Below, piece after piece: positions 32,641 to 43,801 of a stretch of DNA of 64,000 nucleotides. The DNA comes from Ryuthela nishihirai (Eukaryota; Arthropoda; Arachnida; Araneae; Heptathelidae). Where the stretch lies: the NCBI GenBank assembly GCA_038380435.1, contig JAWZYU010000017.1, positions 25,853,283-25,917,282 of the forward strand, written 5' to 3'. The notes beneath the pieces were generated by a model. The model was not told the origin of the DNA and made no database searches. It was given only the letters and a program-made list of their open reading frames with translations. A program made the translations under genes and the position numbers. Every line of letters begins with the position of its first letter. Within the stretch, counting starts at the first letter, position 1.

Positions 32641-32845
32641 TCCCGTGGCCGAGTGGTTAGCACGCTTGGCTACTGATCTAAGGGACCTGGGTTCGAGCCC
32701 CGGATTAGGCATGGATGTGTGTGTCGTTTTTCTGCTGAGGTCCTGCCATCCTCTCAGATCTCCTACTGTGGCATATAAACTGACAGGCTCCTGTCAGACC
32801 TCTGTGGCAAGCAGCTGCTTGAGGGGGTATTTTTTTTTATTTTTT
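32641..32845 (+). repeat. SINE-B, full length
   Basis: Head cccgtggccgagtggttagc, B box gggttcgagccccgg, body to gcagctgcttgagggggtat, then a T-rich tail. Nearly consensus. Confidence 0.94.
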
Positions 32846-33950
32846 ACATATTATTTAATTCTACAATTTTCATAATCATTTAATGATATTTCAACAAGAG
32901 TTGTACCCCATCGAATTATTTCGTTAAGTTTCTCGGATGATATTCTGGTGCACAAATGTGTTAACAATTATAGGAATATGTAATTGCACAATGTTTAAAT
33001 TCCAGACATCCAATTAAATGGGAAAATATGGGTTGGAAAATATCGATAGAACACGTTCCAGCATTCTGTGATATATACTCCCGACAACTGCTTTAGTATT
33101 TTAATGTTAATTCATGTGCTATCGATTAGTAATTGATGAATGATGACTACATGTAGGTTGTTAGTCATTCATTGTTGTGATTAAAGTTAATTTTGCAAGC
33201 GGGAAACTTGATTGTGATTATGGTAACCCACCGCTTTCCATGCCATCATACCGAGATTGGCTGCTACCGGCAGTCAGTTTTAATTGCACCACTCGTGCCC
33301 AAAAAGGAAGAGATATCGCATTTCACAAGTAAGAAATTAGTTAAGGTTTGATTTCATGAAAGAAAAATTTGTAATATCAATTGTTACAATCTTTAGCAAA
33401 TAATAATCATAGCAAATATGATATGTAATAAAGAGAATAAATACTACCCATTTGAACAACTAGAATCACTGCTAATGTTCATGTAATAAAGTACAATCAA
33501 TCATAAAGTATGATTTATAAATATGTAGTCTTCAGTCTTCATTACTCTTAGATTATAATTTTGAGGGTTGTTTTCTAATAGCTATCTGCAAAATCTGAAG
33601 AATGAATAAAAAACAAGAAGTGTTTTTTTATTAATATATATATGGAGAGAATTGGAAAATAAAATACCAAACATGTACTAGTTAATTATAGCCGAGAATG
33701 GCTGGTTTATTTTGAACATGTTTTCTGAACACTTCAAGTGAAGAGTTATATATATAAAAATAAACATCATGGGAAAGATATTTTTTTTTTACAAACAAGT
33801 AATTCCTCTTGTATGCAAAGTGCAAACTATTGTTGAAAACATTATGTTTATTTGGCGCCAAAGTTTTTTAACTGCTTACCAGAGTACATCAAAGGAATAA
33901 GAAATGATAACTTTTTCAATAAGGAATTAAGAAAATGGATTTTGAATGTG
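32846..33950. other. No gene seen
   Basis: AT-rich spacer without recognisable repeats. Confidence 0.4.
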
Positions 33951-34160
33951 GTTCCCATGGCCGAGTGGTTAGCGCGCTAGGCTACTGATCTAAGGGACCG
34001 GGTTCGAGCCCCGGGTAAGGCATGGATGTGTGTGTGTCGTTTTTCTGCTGAGGTCCTGCCATTCTCTCAGACCTTCTACTTTGGCATATATAAACTGACA
34101 GGCTCCTGTCAGACCTCTGTGGCAAGCAGCTGCTTGAGGGGGTATTTATTTTATTTTTAA
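33951..34160 (+). repeat. SINE-B, full length
   Basis: Head cccatggccgagtggttagc with B box gggttcgagccccggg. It has a 2-bp expansion in the tgtgtg tract and a tail of gggggtatttattttattt. Confidence 0.94.
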
Positions 34161-35379
34161 ATATTGAGACTGTGTTTTAGAAATAAAAGAGATTTAAATG
34201 TAATAAAATTTCATTTGATGCTGAGTTGCCCTTAAGGTGCTCAACTGAACCACTTACTAATGCACAGTTCAATAGAGATTTTTATATTTTTTTCTGTTTT
34301 TCTACCCAGTAAAATCTTTTTATTTATTTATTTTTTTTATTTCATTTATTCTTAATGATAATTTTCAAACTTATAAATTGGTTAAATATTTACTTAGTTT
34401 TTTTAATCAAGCTAGCAAAGTGTGAGGAAATGTGAAACTGAAGCATGTTGCCTTTTCATTTTATTACATAACTGTTAAATTTCTTCCACAAGCGAGATTT
34501 TACTCTCGTGGAAGACTCAACATTTTTTCTCAGACTTGTACTGAAAAATGTAGGTAAAATTATAAAACACTAATGAAATATAATATTAAAATTTTCCATA
34601 TATATGGTATGAATAAATATAGGATTTTTATTGGACAAACTATGTATAAAAAAAAATATATATTAGAAAATGTAACACTTTAAAATTGTGTATCTGAGAA
34701 ATACAACATTATATATATTTCATTATAACTTCAGTTCTAAGGTAAAAAACATGTAAATGTAAAGTGCTGCATATTCTGAGAATAAATTATCTATCTATCT
34801 ATCTATATTCAACAGCATTTGGCAAATCTTTTGAAAATGTACATATTTCAAATAGTGACTCTTCCATAAGACAAATGTAGACCATGTTGTATCAATGGCA
34901 TGTCTTTAGGGCAATATCTGTTAGCAGAATTAAAAAAAAAAAAAAAAAAAAAAAAATATATATATAATGGTAACTAATATTCCTCGGTGGTCAAATATGC
35001 TCATGGTTTTCTTCTGTATTGTTTTGCTGTGTTGCCATTCTGCTGAGGTCTTCCTCACAGATCTTTTCTGTGGCAAATTCTGACAGAATTCTGCTAAAAG
35101 CAGAATTTGAATGTGAAAGGTATATTTTGAATTTTTTTAAAATCCAGTTTAATAAATGGTGGGTGGGGGAATGTTTGAATCTGCCACCACCTAAGTCATG
35201 TGAAAGTTAACACAACTTTCATTTTAACCTCCTGCAATTTTGCCAAGAAAGTTACACAGCAAAATTTTGAACTCTCACCAATTAATGTCAACCTTTCAAG
35301 GTTTCCTTATAACTAATGATATGCCTGGTATCTTGATTTATTTATGACACTTGGGTACTCTGAGAAGTTTCACCTTTAT
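34161..35379. other. Spacer with simple repeats
   Basis: It contains (atct)n at about 34787-34806, a run of A at about 34932-34955 followed by tatatata, and a perhaps SINE-B-derived scrap near 35030-35100 (tctgctgaggtcttcctcac, gacagaattctg). No gene seen. Confidence 0.5.
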
Positions 35380-35395
35380 CTACATTTCTTTCGTA

Positions 35396-35605
35396 TAAAA
35401 AAAATAATAAATACCCCCTCAAGCAGCTGCTTGCCACAGAGGTCTGACAGGAGCTTGTCAGTTTATATGCCACAGTAGGAGATCTGAGAGGATGGCAGGA
35501 CCTCAGCAGAAAAACGACACATACATCCATGCCTTACCTGGGTCTCGAACCCAGGTCCCTTAGATCAGTAGCCCCAAGCGTGCTAACCACTCGGCCACGG
35601 GACGG
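35396..35605 (-). repeat. SINE-B, reversed, with 16-bp duplication
   Basis: Perfect target duplication ctacatttctttcgta at 35380-35395 and 35606-35621. The element is otherwise nearly consensus, so this is a young insertion and fixes the element's true ends (head at ggccacgggacgg in reverse, tail as A-rich aataataaa). Confidence 0.96.
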
Positions 35606-35621
35606 CTACATTTCTTTCGTA

Positions 35622-36505
35622 CTGTAAGTAATACGTTTTACACACCACTCATTTATCAGTATCAGGTCCAGATGTAAATGGGGAGGGGATCATTTTTGTG
35701 GTGGACCATTGTCCCATCCCCCTGAGAATAACCAGAATGGAGGCCAACTTGGTCACCATAGAGATTGTTTTGTGCAGCCTTTGGATGGATAAGAACATGT
35801 TACATGAACTGACTCAATCATTTGTGTTTCTGAAGCTGGATTATTACACATAGATATAAATGCATAGATTATATTGCATATAGATTTTTTTCCTAATTTT
35901 TGTGGTCAGATGACAAATTTTAGAACAGGCTTATGAGTTTTTCCTATATGATCAATTCTGCTTGCTGAAATATCCATATTAGATAAAAGAAAAAAAAAAC
36001 AACATAATCTGGTGTGCCATCAGAATCTCAAAGATATTTTTACTCTCTTCTGCAGGTATGACCCTGATTACTACAAAGATACCAAGCAGGCCCAGATCTG
36101 GCCAAGAAAAAAAATAATTTTGGGTAAATTGAACAAATGAGTAAATTGAACTAGGAAGATAAAGCAGGCCAAGAGAGTGTATCACCATTCTTAACAAATT
36201 TACCTCCATTTTAGTGGTCTAAAAATGTCTCTTGAAAGGTATGATGTTTAATAATATTTGGCCTCCATTCTGGTTGTCATTCTCAGATGTATGAGGCAAT
36301 GGTCCATCACAAAAATGATGACACCTCCCATTCACACCTGGATCTGATAATGATAAATGAGTGCTGTGGAAAACAGCAAATATTGCAAGAAAATGATACA
36401 CATAAAAGAAATGCGATCTTGATGGAATTTAGATGTGTCTGCTAAAAAAAGGTTCACCTCTATCAGTCTACACATTTCTTTCAGAAGCCAAGAAAATTTG
36501 GTGAA
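35622..36505. other. No gene seen; small inverted-repeat scraps
   Basis: Phrases such as atttatcagtatcaggtccag (35651, shortened) and tccacctcc-type segments recur near 36300 in reverse (ggatctgataatgataaatg), hinting at an old inverted duplication. No coding feature. Confidence 0.4.
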
Positions 36506-36655
36506 TGGGAGGCTGGCTCAGTCAGCATACCAGACTTCTAATCTGCTACTTTCAATTTCCACCAAATATCAGTATTGTGTTTGCATTCAGATTGTTTTCT
36601 ATAAAAAATTTCCCATAAAACTCCTACTATGCCCTCACTGGAAAATACAATAATA
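36506..36655 (+). repeat. SINE-A head remnant
   Basis: aggctggctcagtcagcat and ttctaatctgctactttc match the decayed head; the rest is not recognisable apart from ctatgccctcactgg. Confidence 0.5.
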
Positions 36656-37328
36656 ATAATATATGTCGTAGGCAACATCAAGAAACAATTGTGATCTGCT
36701 TTATCTATATAATATTAGAAAAATACATATAGTTATTCTTTTTTGAAAGGTTAAATTTAAAAATTACTTTGACATCACTGTAACACTGAATATTTTTAGG
36801 CAGTTTAAATGCCCACATAACAGATTAATAGTATGACCAACATGGTTACTCTGAGATTCACTCTAATTCAAATGGAGAATATATCATTATTGATAACAAT
36901 GTAGTAGCTTTTTGACTGAATTGTCTTCAGTATTCACCAACTCACATTATTAGATTTTGATGAAAATGAGAAGAAAAAATAGCTTGGTCATTATATATTC
37001 TGATTTAAGTATAAGAGATTATATATGTGTCATGTATTAGAGCACATTAATTTTTTTTCATTTTTGAACCTAGAAATCACCTTGGTTAGTATATGTCCAT
37101 CAAAGAAAAACGTATTTTGGCTGGTCTGTGCACCTGCAAAACTTTTGTGCAGAAACATATTTATTTCGCATCTTTTCTGCCCTACCTCTGAAGGCCTTCA
37201 AATGAGTAACATTTTCCGAAAGAGTTAAGACTAGTTTTTAAAAATATACAGCCTCAATATTTTTTTTAAATATTTACTTATTAGAATTTATTTTTATCTT
37301 TTCCACTATTAATTTTATTATGAGAGGG

Positions 37329-37534
37329 GCCATGGCCGAGTGGTTAGCGCGCTTGGCTACTGAACTAAGGGACCTGGGTTCGAGCCCCGGATAAGGCATG
37401 GACGTTTGTGTCGTTTTTCTGCTGAGGTCCTGTCATCCTCTCAGACCTTCTACTATGGCATATAAACTGACAGGCTCCTGTCAGACCTCTGTGGCAAGCA
37501 GCTGCTTGAGGGGGTATTTATTTTTTTTTATTAT
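37329..37534 (+). repeat. SINE-B, full length, with duplication
   Basis: Target duplication ttatgagaggg at 37318-37328 and 37535-37545. Nearly consensus head, body and gggggtatttattttttt tail. Confidence 0.95.
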
Positions 37535-37689
37535 TTATGAGAGGGGGGGGGAGCTAATTTGGATTATTCATTTTTTCCCTATAAATGTTTGTTATTAAAT
37601 GAAAATAGATGTATGATAATCTTTTGTACATTTCTGTGATTTATTAATTGTGACCTCAATAAGTAAGTTTTAAGTTCTCACGAAGGTTG

Positions 37690-38030
37690 AGGTTCCTCTG
37701 AGGGACATTCTTTATTTATTGCAGCTTGGGCTAAAAGGTCAAGTCTCAAGGACTCTGAGAAGGTAGGGGAAGGGGATCCACTGGACAGCTGGTAGGAAAT
37801 AATGATAGCCTCCCATCAAAGCAATCCAGTGTGTTCTTTAGTTATATACAAGGTGTGGCTATAACGCACAGGGTTGCAAATTAACTTCCCATCTGAGAGA
37901 CAACAGCTTTTCCAAGTCCATTAGTATCCCTTTTCTCAATGAAGGCAAAATGGGATAAATTCTCAGTACAGGCACATTTGGGACTCAAACCTCTGAACTG
38001 CAGATTACAAAGCCTGGCAAATTGGGCTTC
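37690..38030 (-). repeat. SINE-A, reversed, old
   Basis: Recognisable by gctaaaaggtcaag, gtgtgttctttag, ttaacttcccatctgag and gggactcaaacctctg in reverse order. Strongly decayed. Confidence 0.7.
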
Positions 38031-38882
38031 TATATCAGTGAGGCTCATTTTATTATATATATATTATATGAATTATATTCATATTGCTAAGAAATTTTGT
38101 GATAAAATTGCATTGTCTATCTTTATAATGATAACTGCAGTGTGTAGTACTAAGTATAATTTCGAGTACTATGATGTTCAAAAATTGTGATCATCTATTC
38201 TCTGCAGCAGAATTTGGCGCAGAATCGCATTACTCAAAACTTGTGAAAAATTTGCTAAAAAAGAATTTTTCACCATTCGTATTCATCATATCTGTAAGCA
38301 ACAGAGTTTACAATTGCGCGGAGCAGCAGTTAGACAAATATTTGTTAAACTAATCCATTTTAAACGACAGTAACCTTTTTTTTCATGTAGTCAGTAGAAG
38401 TAATACCTCCCGGTAATTTAAATATGTTTACCATTGTTCTATGTGTTAATGCACAAAAAAGTAAAAGTGAGAGTTTGATTATAATTTTGTATCATTGGAA
38501 AAAATGTTTTTAATTATAAACATGTCAGCAAGGGTAGAGCAGTTCCTTTAATCAAAATCGTTTAAAAGGTTTTCTTTTTAAAAAATTTTAAAAGTGATTA
38601 AAAAAAGATAATTATACCTTTCTCATCTGTAACGATTGGATTGCGCGAAAAAGCGCTTAATAAAGCAATATAAAAGTGAAAGGGGGGGGGATGTTCCTGA
38701 TACAAGGTACGTAAAAGTTTTATTTTTTCTAATAATAAATTTTATTCTGAAATTCAGTAAAATGTAGGAAATTTCTATTACGTAAAGAATGAAATGCCAA
38801 TTTAATGAATGTATAGTATTAACTGGCAGGTTCCTATCCGATCTCCGGCAACCAGCAGTTTCAGCGGGGATTTATTAAATAA
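38031..38882. other. No gene seen
   Basis: AT-rich spacer with a G run near 38683. Short open stretches have no recognisable domain. Confidence 0.4.
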
Positions 38883-39080
38883 ATAAAAAATAAATACCCC
38901 CTTAAGCAGCTGCTTGCCACAGAGGTCTGACAGGAGCCTGTCAATTTATATGCTACAGTAGGAGATCTGAGAGGATGGCAGGAACTCAGCAGAAAAACGA
39001 CACACACATCCATGCCTAAATTCCGGGGCTCGAACCCAGGTCCCTTAGATCAGTAGCCAAGCGTGCTAACCACTCGGCCT
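38883..39080 (-). repeat. SINE-B, reversed
   Basis: From aataccccc through the reversed B box (ggggctcgaacccagg) to gctaaccactcggcc. The first head bases differ. Confidence 0.92.
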
Positions 39081-39224
39081 ACTTGTTTTAAAAAAATTAA
39101 AATTAGAAAAAAAGTACATTTAATATTTTTTGAAAGTAATCTTGACTTTTAGATAATTCTGAAAGCAATTATTCAGTTGAGTATTGTATTCAATCAAAAT
39201 TATATTACCAACGCGTGTAAAGTC

Positions 39225-39478
39225 AATGCTAAGCAATGGGCGTTGCATGCGTTATTGCCCACCCTTTACATGGCCGTCGGTCGTTCAATTCGCCTCAACT
39301 TTCCAAACCGGTTGAGCACTCTATCCTATTTTACCTCGCTGTGTGGAGTAGAAACCTCGGTTCATCGGTGAAGGCAATCTTTTTCCACTGTCCAATAACA
39401 GGTAACTGTTTTGCACAGTCCCGTGCGAACTGCAGTGCAGGCGTCGTTGCCGATGGACCTTGATTAACATGGGCCATT
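39225..39478 (-). mobile_element. Tc1-like transposase remnant
   Basis: On -, about 50 codons read LQFARDCAKQLPVIGQW then KKIAFTDEPRFLLHTAR, which fits the first catalytic Asp region of Tc1-like transposases (TDESRF type). Stops follow. Its upstream side is cut by the SINE-A at 39493. Confidence 0.55.
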
Positions 39479-39492
39479 TTTCCCATCCAATA

Positions 39493-39872
39493 AAGGGGCG
39501 GGGGTGGCTCAGTCGGTAGCGCACCAGGCTCGCAACCTGTAGTTCCCAGGTTCGAGTCCCAGCTGGGTCAGCGTTGAGATTTATCTCCGCAAAAATTCCC
39601 CGCCCTGCCCACGTTTAGTAGGGGACACCGATGGGCTTGTGAAAGGCCGCCGTCCGTCGGATGGGACGTTAAGCCGCGGCCCCCTGTGTGGAAGAGCCAT
39701 ACCCTGTGCACGTTAAAGAACACGCTGGATGGCCATGACGGGAGGCTACCATCTGTCTCTCAACAGCTGTTCCAGTGGGTCCCCTCCCCCAACCTTCTCT
39801 AAGCCCTTGTGACCTGGCCATTTAGCCCATGGTGTGCAAAAAAGTGCCGCTCAGAGGTAAAACAACCCAACG
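39493..39872 (+). repeat. SINE-A, full length, young
   Basis: ggggcgggggtggctcagtc to gtaaaacaacccaacg, very close to other young copies. Directly followed by a second copy of its own 3' part. Confidence 0.92.
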
Positions 39873-40040
39873 TTAACGAACACGCTGGATGGCCTTGACG
39901 GGAGGCTACCATCTGTCTCTCAACAGCTGTTCCAGTGGGTCCCCTCCCCCAACCTTCTCTAAGCCCTTGTGACCTGGCCATTTAACCCATTGTGTGCAAA
40001 AAGAGTGCCACTCACAGGCAAAAGAGAGAAGCCAACCAAA
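39873..40040 (+). repeat. Extra SINE-A 3' segment in tandem
   Basis: Starts at cgttaacgaacacgctgg and repeats the last 160 bp of the preceding SINE, including its private change (tctctaagccctt). This shows a local tandem duplication and not a separate insertion. Confidence 0.85.
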
Positions 40041-40220
40041 CCACACCTTAATTCTGTTGTCATTACTGCTAGAAAAATTAATTTTTTTGCATTGATTTAA
40101 TAAAGGTTTTTACAGTTTAAATATTTCCTCATTTGTAACATTGCAATAAATATTATTCTGTAAGATCCCCCCCTCTCATCCTTTTCTGTTATTTTCATAT
40201 TGGTGAAAAAGCACGACGAA

Positions 40221-40344
40221 AAAAAAGCATACCTCTATTTTAGTTAGTTTATATTCTATGTCAGGGGTTCTCAACGTGGTGTACCCCACGTTGAGAACCC
40301 CTGACATAGAATATAAACTAACTAAAATAGAGGTATGCTTTTTT
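40221..40344. repeat. Perfect 59-bp snap-back palindrome
   Basis: Arms 40221-40279 and 40286-40344 are perfect complements with a 6-nt centre. The left arm contains 41 bp of flanking DNA and the first 18 bp of the hAT element, so the copying took place after insertion. Confidence 0.97.
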
Positions 40345-40549
40345 GGGTAAAAAAAAGGTAAAATTTTTTGGGGTACGCCGTGAGAGCTCAAAAGTCGCTA
40401 GATCTAGTAACAAAGTCGCTAAGTTGGTAACACTGCTACTGATTTGTTAAATTGTTTATGTCATTTTTTATGTTTATTGATATATGTCGTTTATGAATAC
40501 AAAATTTAATGTGTGTATATATAAGTATATGTGTTATTTTTTGCCATTG

Positions 40550-40705
40550 TATAGATAGATATAGTTATATCTATCTATACAAGGGGATAGATATATAACC
40601 CCTTGTATAGATAGATATAACTATAGTTATATCTATCTATACAAGGGGATATATATCTATCCCCTTGTATAGATAGATATAACTATAGTTTTATCTATCT
40701 ATATA
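40550..40705. repeat. Palindromic tetranucleotide-like array
   Basis: Alternating tatagatagatataacta and its complement, with spacers acaaggggat and atccccttgt, so that several nested inverted repeats form. Confidence 0.9.
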
Positions 40706-41020
40706 AGGGGTACGCCATTTACATACACATTTCCAGGGGGTACCTGAAGCATAAAAGGTTGAGAAGCACTGATATATATGTTTTATTTTATTCCCATTGT
40801 TATACTATAACTGTAATTTTATCTATCTAAACAAGGGGTACGCCAGTTACATACACATTTCCAGAGGGTACGTGAAGCATAAAAGGTTGAGAACCACTGA
40901 TATATATGTTTTATTTTATTCCCATTGTTATACTATAACTATAGTTTTATCTATCCATACAAGGGGTACGCCAGATACATACACATTTCCAGGGGGTACG
41001 TGAAAAATAAAAGGTTGAGA
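40623..41020 (+). repeat. Tandem repeat, about 128 bp x 3
   Basis: The marker ataaaaggttgagaa starts at 40751, 40879 and 41008. Each unit also has caaggggtacgcca and acatacacatttccag. Units differ at several bases. Confidence 0.9.
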
Positions 41021-41126
41021 ACCACTTTCTACGTAATTGAAATGCATAATTTTGGGAAGGAGTCAGCAGAATGAAGGAGACTTTGTAAGGGTACTTACAA
41101 ACATCAACAAACAAGAGAGCATCAAA

Positions 41127-41520
41127 AGGTTGAGTTGGGTTGTGCTGTTTTACTTCTGAGCGGCACTTTTTTTGCACACCATGGGCTAAATGGCCAAGTG
41201 ATAAGGACCCCGAAGGCTCAAAGAAGGTTGGGGAAGGGGACCCACTGGAACATCTGTTGGGAGACAGATGGTAGCCTCCCGTCAAGGCCATCCAGCGTGT
41301 TCTTTAACGTGCACAGGGTATGGCTCTCTCGCACACGGGGCCACGGCTTAACGTCCCATCCGACGGACGGAGGCCTTTCCAAGCCCATCGGTGTCCCCTA
41401 CTGACCGGGGGCAGGAAGTTTTGCGAAGATAAATCTCAACGCTGACCCAGCTGGGACTCGAACCTGGGAAGTACAGATTACAAGCCTGGCGCGCTACCGA
41501 CTGAGCTACCCTCGCCCCCA
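41127..41520 (-). repeat. SINE-A, reversed, full length
   Basis: From the 3' end gagttgggttgtgctg to the reversed head ctgagctaccctcgcccc. Flanks aaaaggttgag and aaaacgttgag look like a target duplication inside hAT-end-like DNA. Confidence 0.9.
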
Positions 41521-41529
41521 AAACGTTGA

Positions 41530-42530
41530 GAAACACTGGTTAATACCCATAAGAAGATGTAGCTAAGTTCCTTTTATCCACTTTAGTTTTGATTGATTTA
41601 CTTAATAAAATTAGCCCCATTAATACAATATTTGGTCATAAATCCTCCATTCCTCTCTCAAATGCGTTTGCCTCGGTAAAATGCCCCAAACTCCCACCCC
41701 GAAAGAACCTGCTGATTTAAGGGAGTAAGCGTTGACTATGGAAATGGAACTGTCATCATATCGCTTCTGCGAAATCCACGCCTAGGAATGTTGCGTTACT
41801 TCTGTTGTACAGCGATCACAATCACTGACTGCAACATCAGTTCTGATCTGCTGAAGCTATCTGTGTCCAATTTCCCGATCTTTGGTCAACGTGGCTGCAC
41901 ACAAGGACTGCACTTCTGCCTGTCTTGCAGATAGTGCGCGAGGCAGGATCCGCAGACCTCATCTGTCCTGCGAGGTTTCACTCGAAATGAATGGATGACT
42001 TCTGCATTGCGTTGGATCTTGTTTCGAGCGGAGCGAACTGTTGGCTTCTGCTCTTTGGCCGGCAAATCGGGATACAGGTTGTTGTTAACGTCCCACCGCC
42101 TCTCGATGTCCGAACAATTGACCTCGAATTAAAAAGAAACATCGTAGTTTAAATCTTTAGCGCTTCGTGCACATACTCGAGTTTATTTCCCTTAAAAAAA
42201 CTAAAAGGTTCATACAATTTTAAAAATTCACAGAGCTACAGATACAGAACAGAACCATTGAAAAAGAATAATTCAAACCGTTATATTTCATTAAATAATT
42301 AAGTAACCAAGGTAACCGTGTGTTTAAAATGTCAAGAAATTCTCGAAGTTTCCTTGTGATGACAACGTGGAGCAGTGGCGTCGACATAAATTTTTAGGGG
42401 GGGGGGTGGATAAAAATATTAACAATAACAACAACAAAAAACTCCATTGCTTGCTTTTTTTGTTACATAATTGTAAATCCTCCATTTTCTTATAACTTAG
42501 AGAGAGAACTACAGCCCACGCTGCCCCCCT
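41530..42530. other. No assigned gene; GC-richer island
   Basis: 41700-42130 is clearly richer in GC than its surroundings and holds an open stretch on - (see findings). A G run at 42395 sits beside gcagtggcgtcgac, which resembles a hAT end. Confidence 0.4.
41889..42127 (-). other. Open stretch with CxxC...CxxC
   Basis: About 79 codons between stops, without an ATG start. The C-terminal end has the pattern C-x2-C-x10-C-x2-C (VCGSC, then KCSPC), as in small zinc-binding ribbons, after a basic segment (FRVKPRRTDE). It could be an exon or transposon remnant, or a chance frame in GC-rich DNA. I do not recognise a family. Confidence 0.25.
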
Positions 42531-42537
42531 ATGCTCA

Positions 42538-42923
42538 TAGCGTGGTTGGGTTATTTCTGAGCTGCACTTTTTTGCACATCATGGGCTAAATGGCCAGGTC
42601 ACATGGACCCCGAAGGCTCAGAGAAGGTTGAGGGAGGGAACCCACTGGAACAGCTGTTGGGAGACAGGTGGTAGCCTTCCGTAAAGGCCATCCAGCGTGT
42701 TCTTTAACGTGCACAGAATATGGCTCTCTCGCACAAGCAGCCACGGCTTAACGTCCCATCCGAAGGACGGCTGCCTTTACAAGCCCATCGGTGTCCCCTA
42801 CTGACCGTGGGCAGGGCTGGGAATTTTGCGGAGATAAATCTCAACGCTGACCTAGCTGGGACTCGAATCTGGGAACTGCAGATTACGAGCATGGCGCGCT
42901 ACCGACTGAGCCACCCCGCCCCC
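42538..42923 (-). repeat. SINE-A, reversed, full length
   Basis: gtggttgggttatttctgag to gactgagccaccccgccccc. A moderately young copy. Confidence 0.9.
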
Positions 42924-43108
42924 CTGCACACAAGTCACGGCTTAACGTCCCATCCGATGGAACGCGGCCTTTTAAGCCCATCGGTGTCCCTTACTGACAG
43001 AGAGTGGGGAGATTTTGCGGAGATAAATCTCAACGCTGGCCTAGGTGGAACTCGAACCTGGGAACTAGCAGATTACGAACCTGCTACCGACTGAGCCATC
43101 CTCCTTCT
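42924..43108 (-). repeat. SINE-A, reversed, head half
   Basis: Begins in the body (cacggcttaacgtcccatcc) and ends in the head (ctgctaccgactgagccatc). It abuts both the previous SINE and the start of the LINE, so part of it was lost or it was inserted next to the other. Confidence 0.85.
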
Positions 43109-43114
43109 TCTAGC

Positions 43115-43728
43115 AAGTATGACGAACTGATGCAACAAGTAATAAATTACGAAAAAAAAAATCAAAAGGATTTAAATACAAAAATCTATGAAGCCGAAAA
43201 TTTAAACACAGAAATGAGAGAAGAGATTAAGGAGCTGAAACAAAATCTTAATGACGTGGAACAATATGGACGCAATAAAAATATAGAAATTCGTGGTGTT
43301 CCCATAATTGAAGGGGAGGATGAAACGGAGCTTAAAATAAAGTTGTGTAAAATTTCCCAGTCATTAAACATAGTCAACCACACAGACAATATGATTGAAA
43401 AAGTTTACAGACTTCCAGAAAGAAATAAAAGCAAAACCCCAAAGATAATTGTCCAATTTGTTACACGGAAAGATAGAGACATTTGGATAGAAAACAGGAA
43501 AAAAAAATTACAACCACTATTGCAGACCTTAATGATAAAGGAACACCAATATATATTAATGAAAACATGACTATGATTAACAGAGAACTTTTCTGGAGAG
43601 CTAGGATGTGGGCAAAAGAAAAAAATTATAAGTATGTTTGGTTCAAAAATGGAAAAGTTCTAATGAGGAAATCAAATGGTGAAAGAATTATCAATGTGGA
43701 TATGTTCACCAACTTTGATGATTTTTGA
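43115..43728 (+). pseudogene. LINE ORF1 (coiled coil, RRM-like), frameshifted
   Basis: Nucleic-acid chaperone type ORF1. A coiled coil lies at the start (KYDELMQQVINYEKK to LNDVEQYGRN), then the typical NIEIRGVPIIEGED strand region, VYRLPERN and KIIVQFVTRKDRDIWI, resembling the RRM-like fold of L1-type ORF1 proteins. A one-base shift near 43510-43560 moves the frame. The end reads RELFWRARMWAKEKNYKYVW then FKNGKVLMRK to TAG/TGA near 43728. It binds element RNA in the cytoplasm in active relatives; this copy is broken. Confidence 0.8.
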
Positions 43729-43801
43729 ACTTTTAGATATGTCCGATAAACCTTGTTTTTTTTTCTTTTGCTCTTTTCTTTTGCTTTTTTTATGAATATT
43801 C

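Larger units (their letters stand above)
40262..41026. mobile_element. hAT-type element with rearranged interior
   Basis: Ends caggggttctcaacgtgg and, in complement, agtggttctcaacctttt. The 8-bp target duplication is ttctatgt (40254-40261) and ttctacgt (41027-41034). It has no transposase. The interior holds an inverted copy of its own left end plus flank (40286-40344), palindromic agatagatataacta repeats (40550-40700), and three about 128-bp repeats that each include the right terminus. Confidence 0.85.

Noticed and set aside
32597..32875. Open frame of 92 codons on +
   Set aside because: It is a translation of SINE-B (CVVFLLRSCHPLRSPT pattern, also at 35342 and 37398), not a gene.
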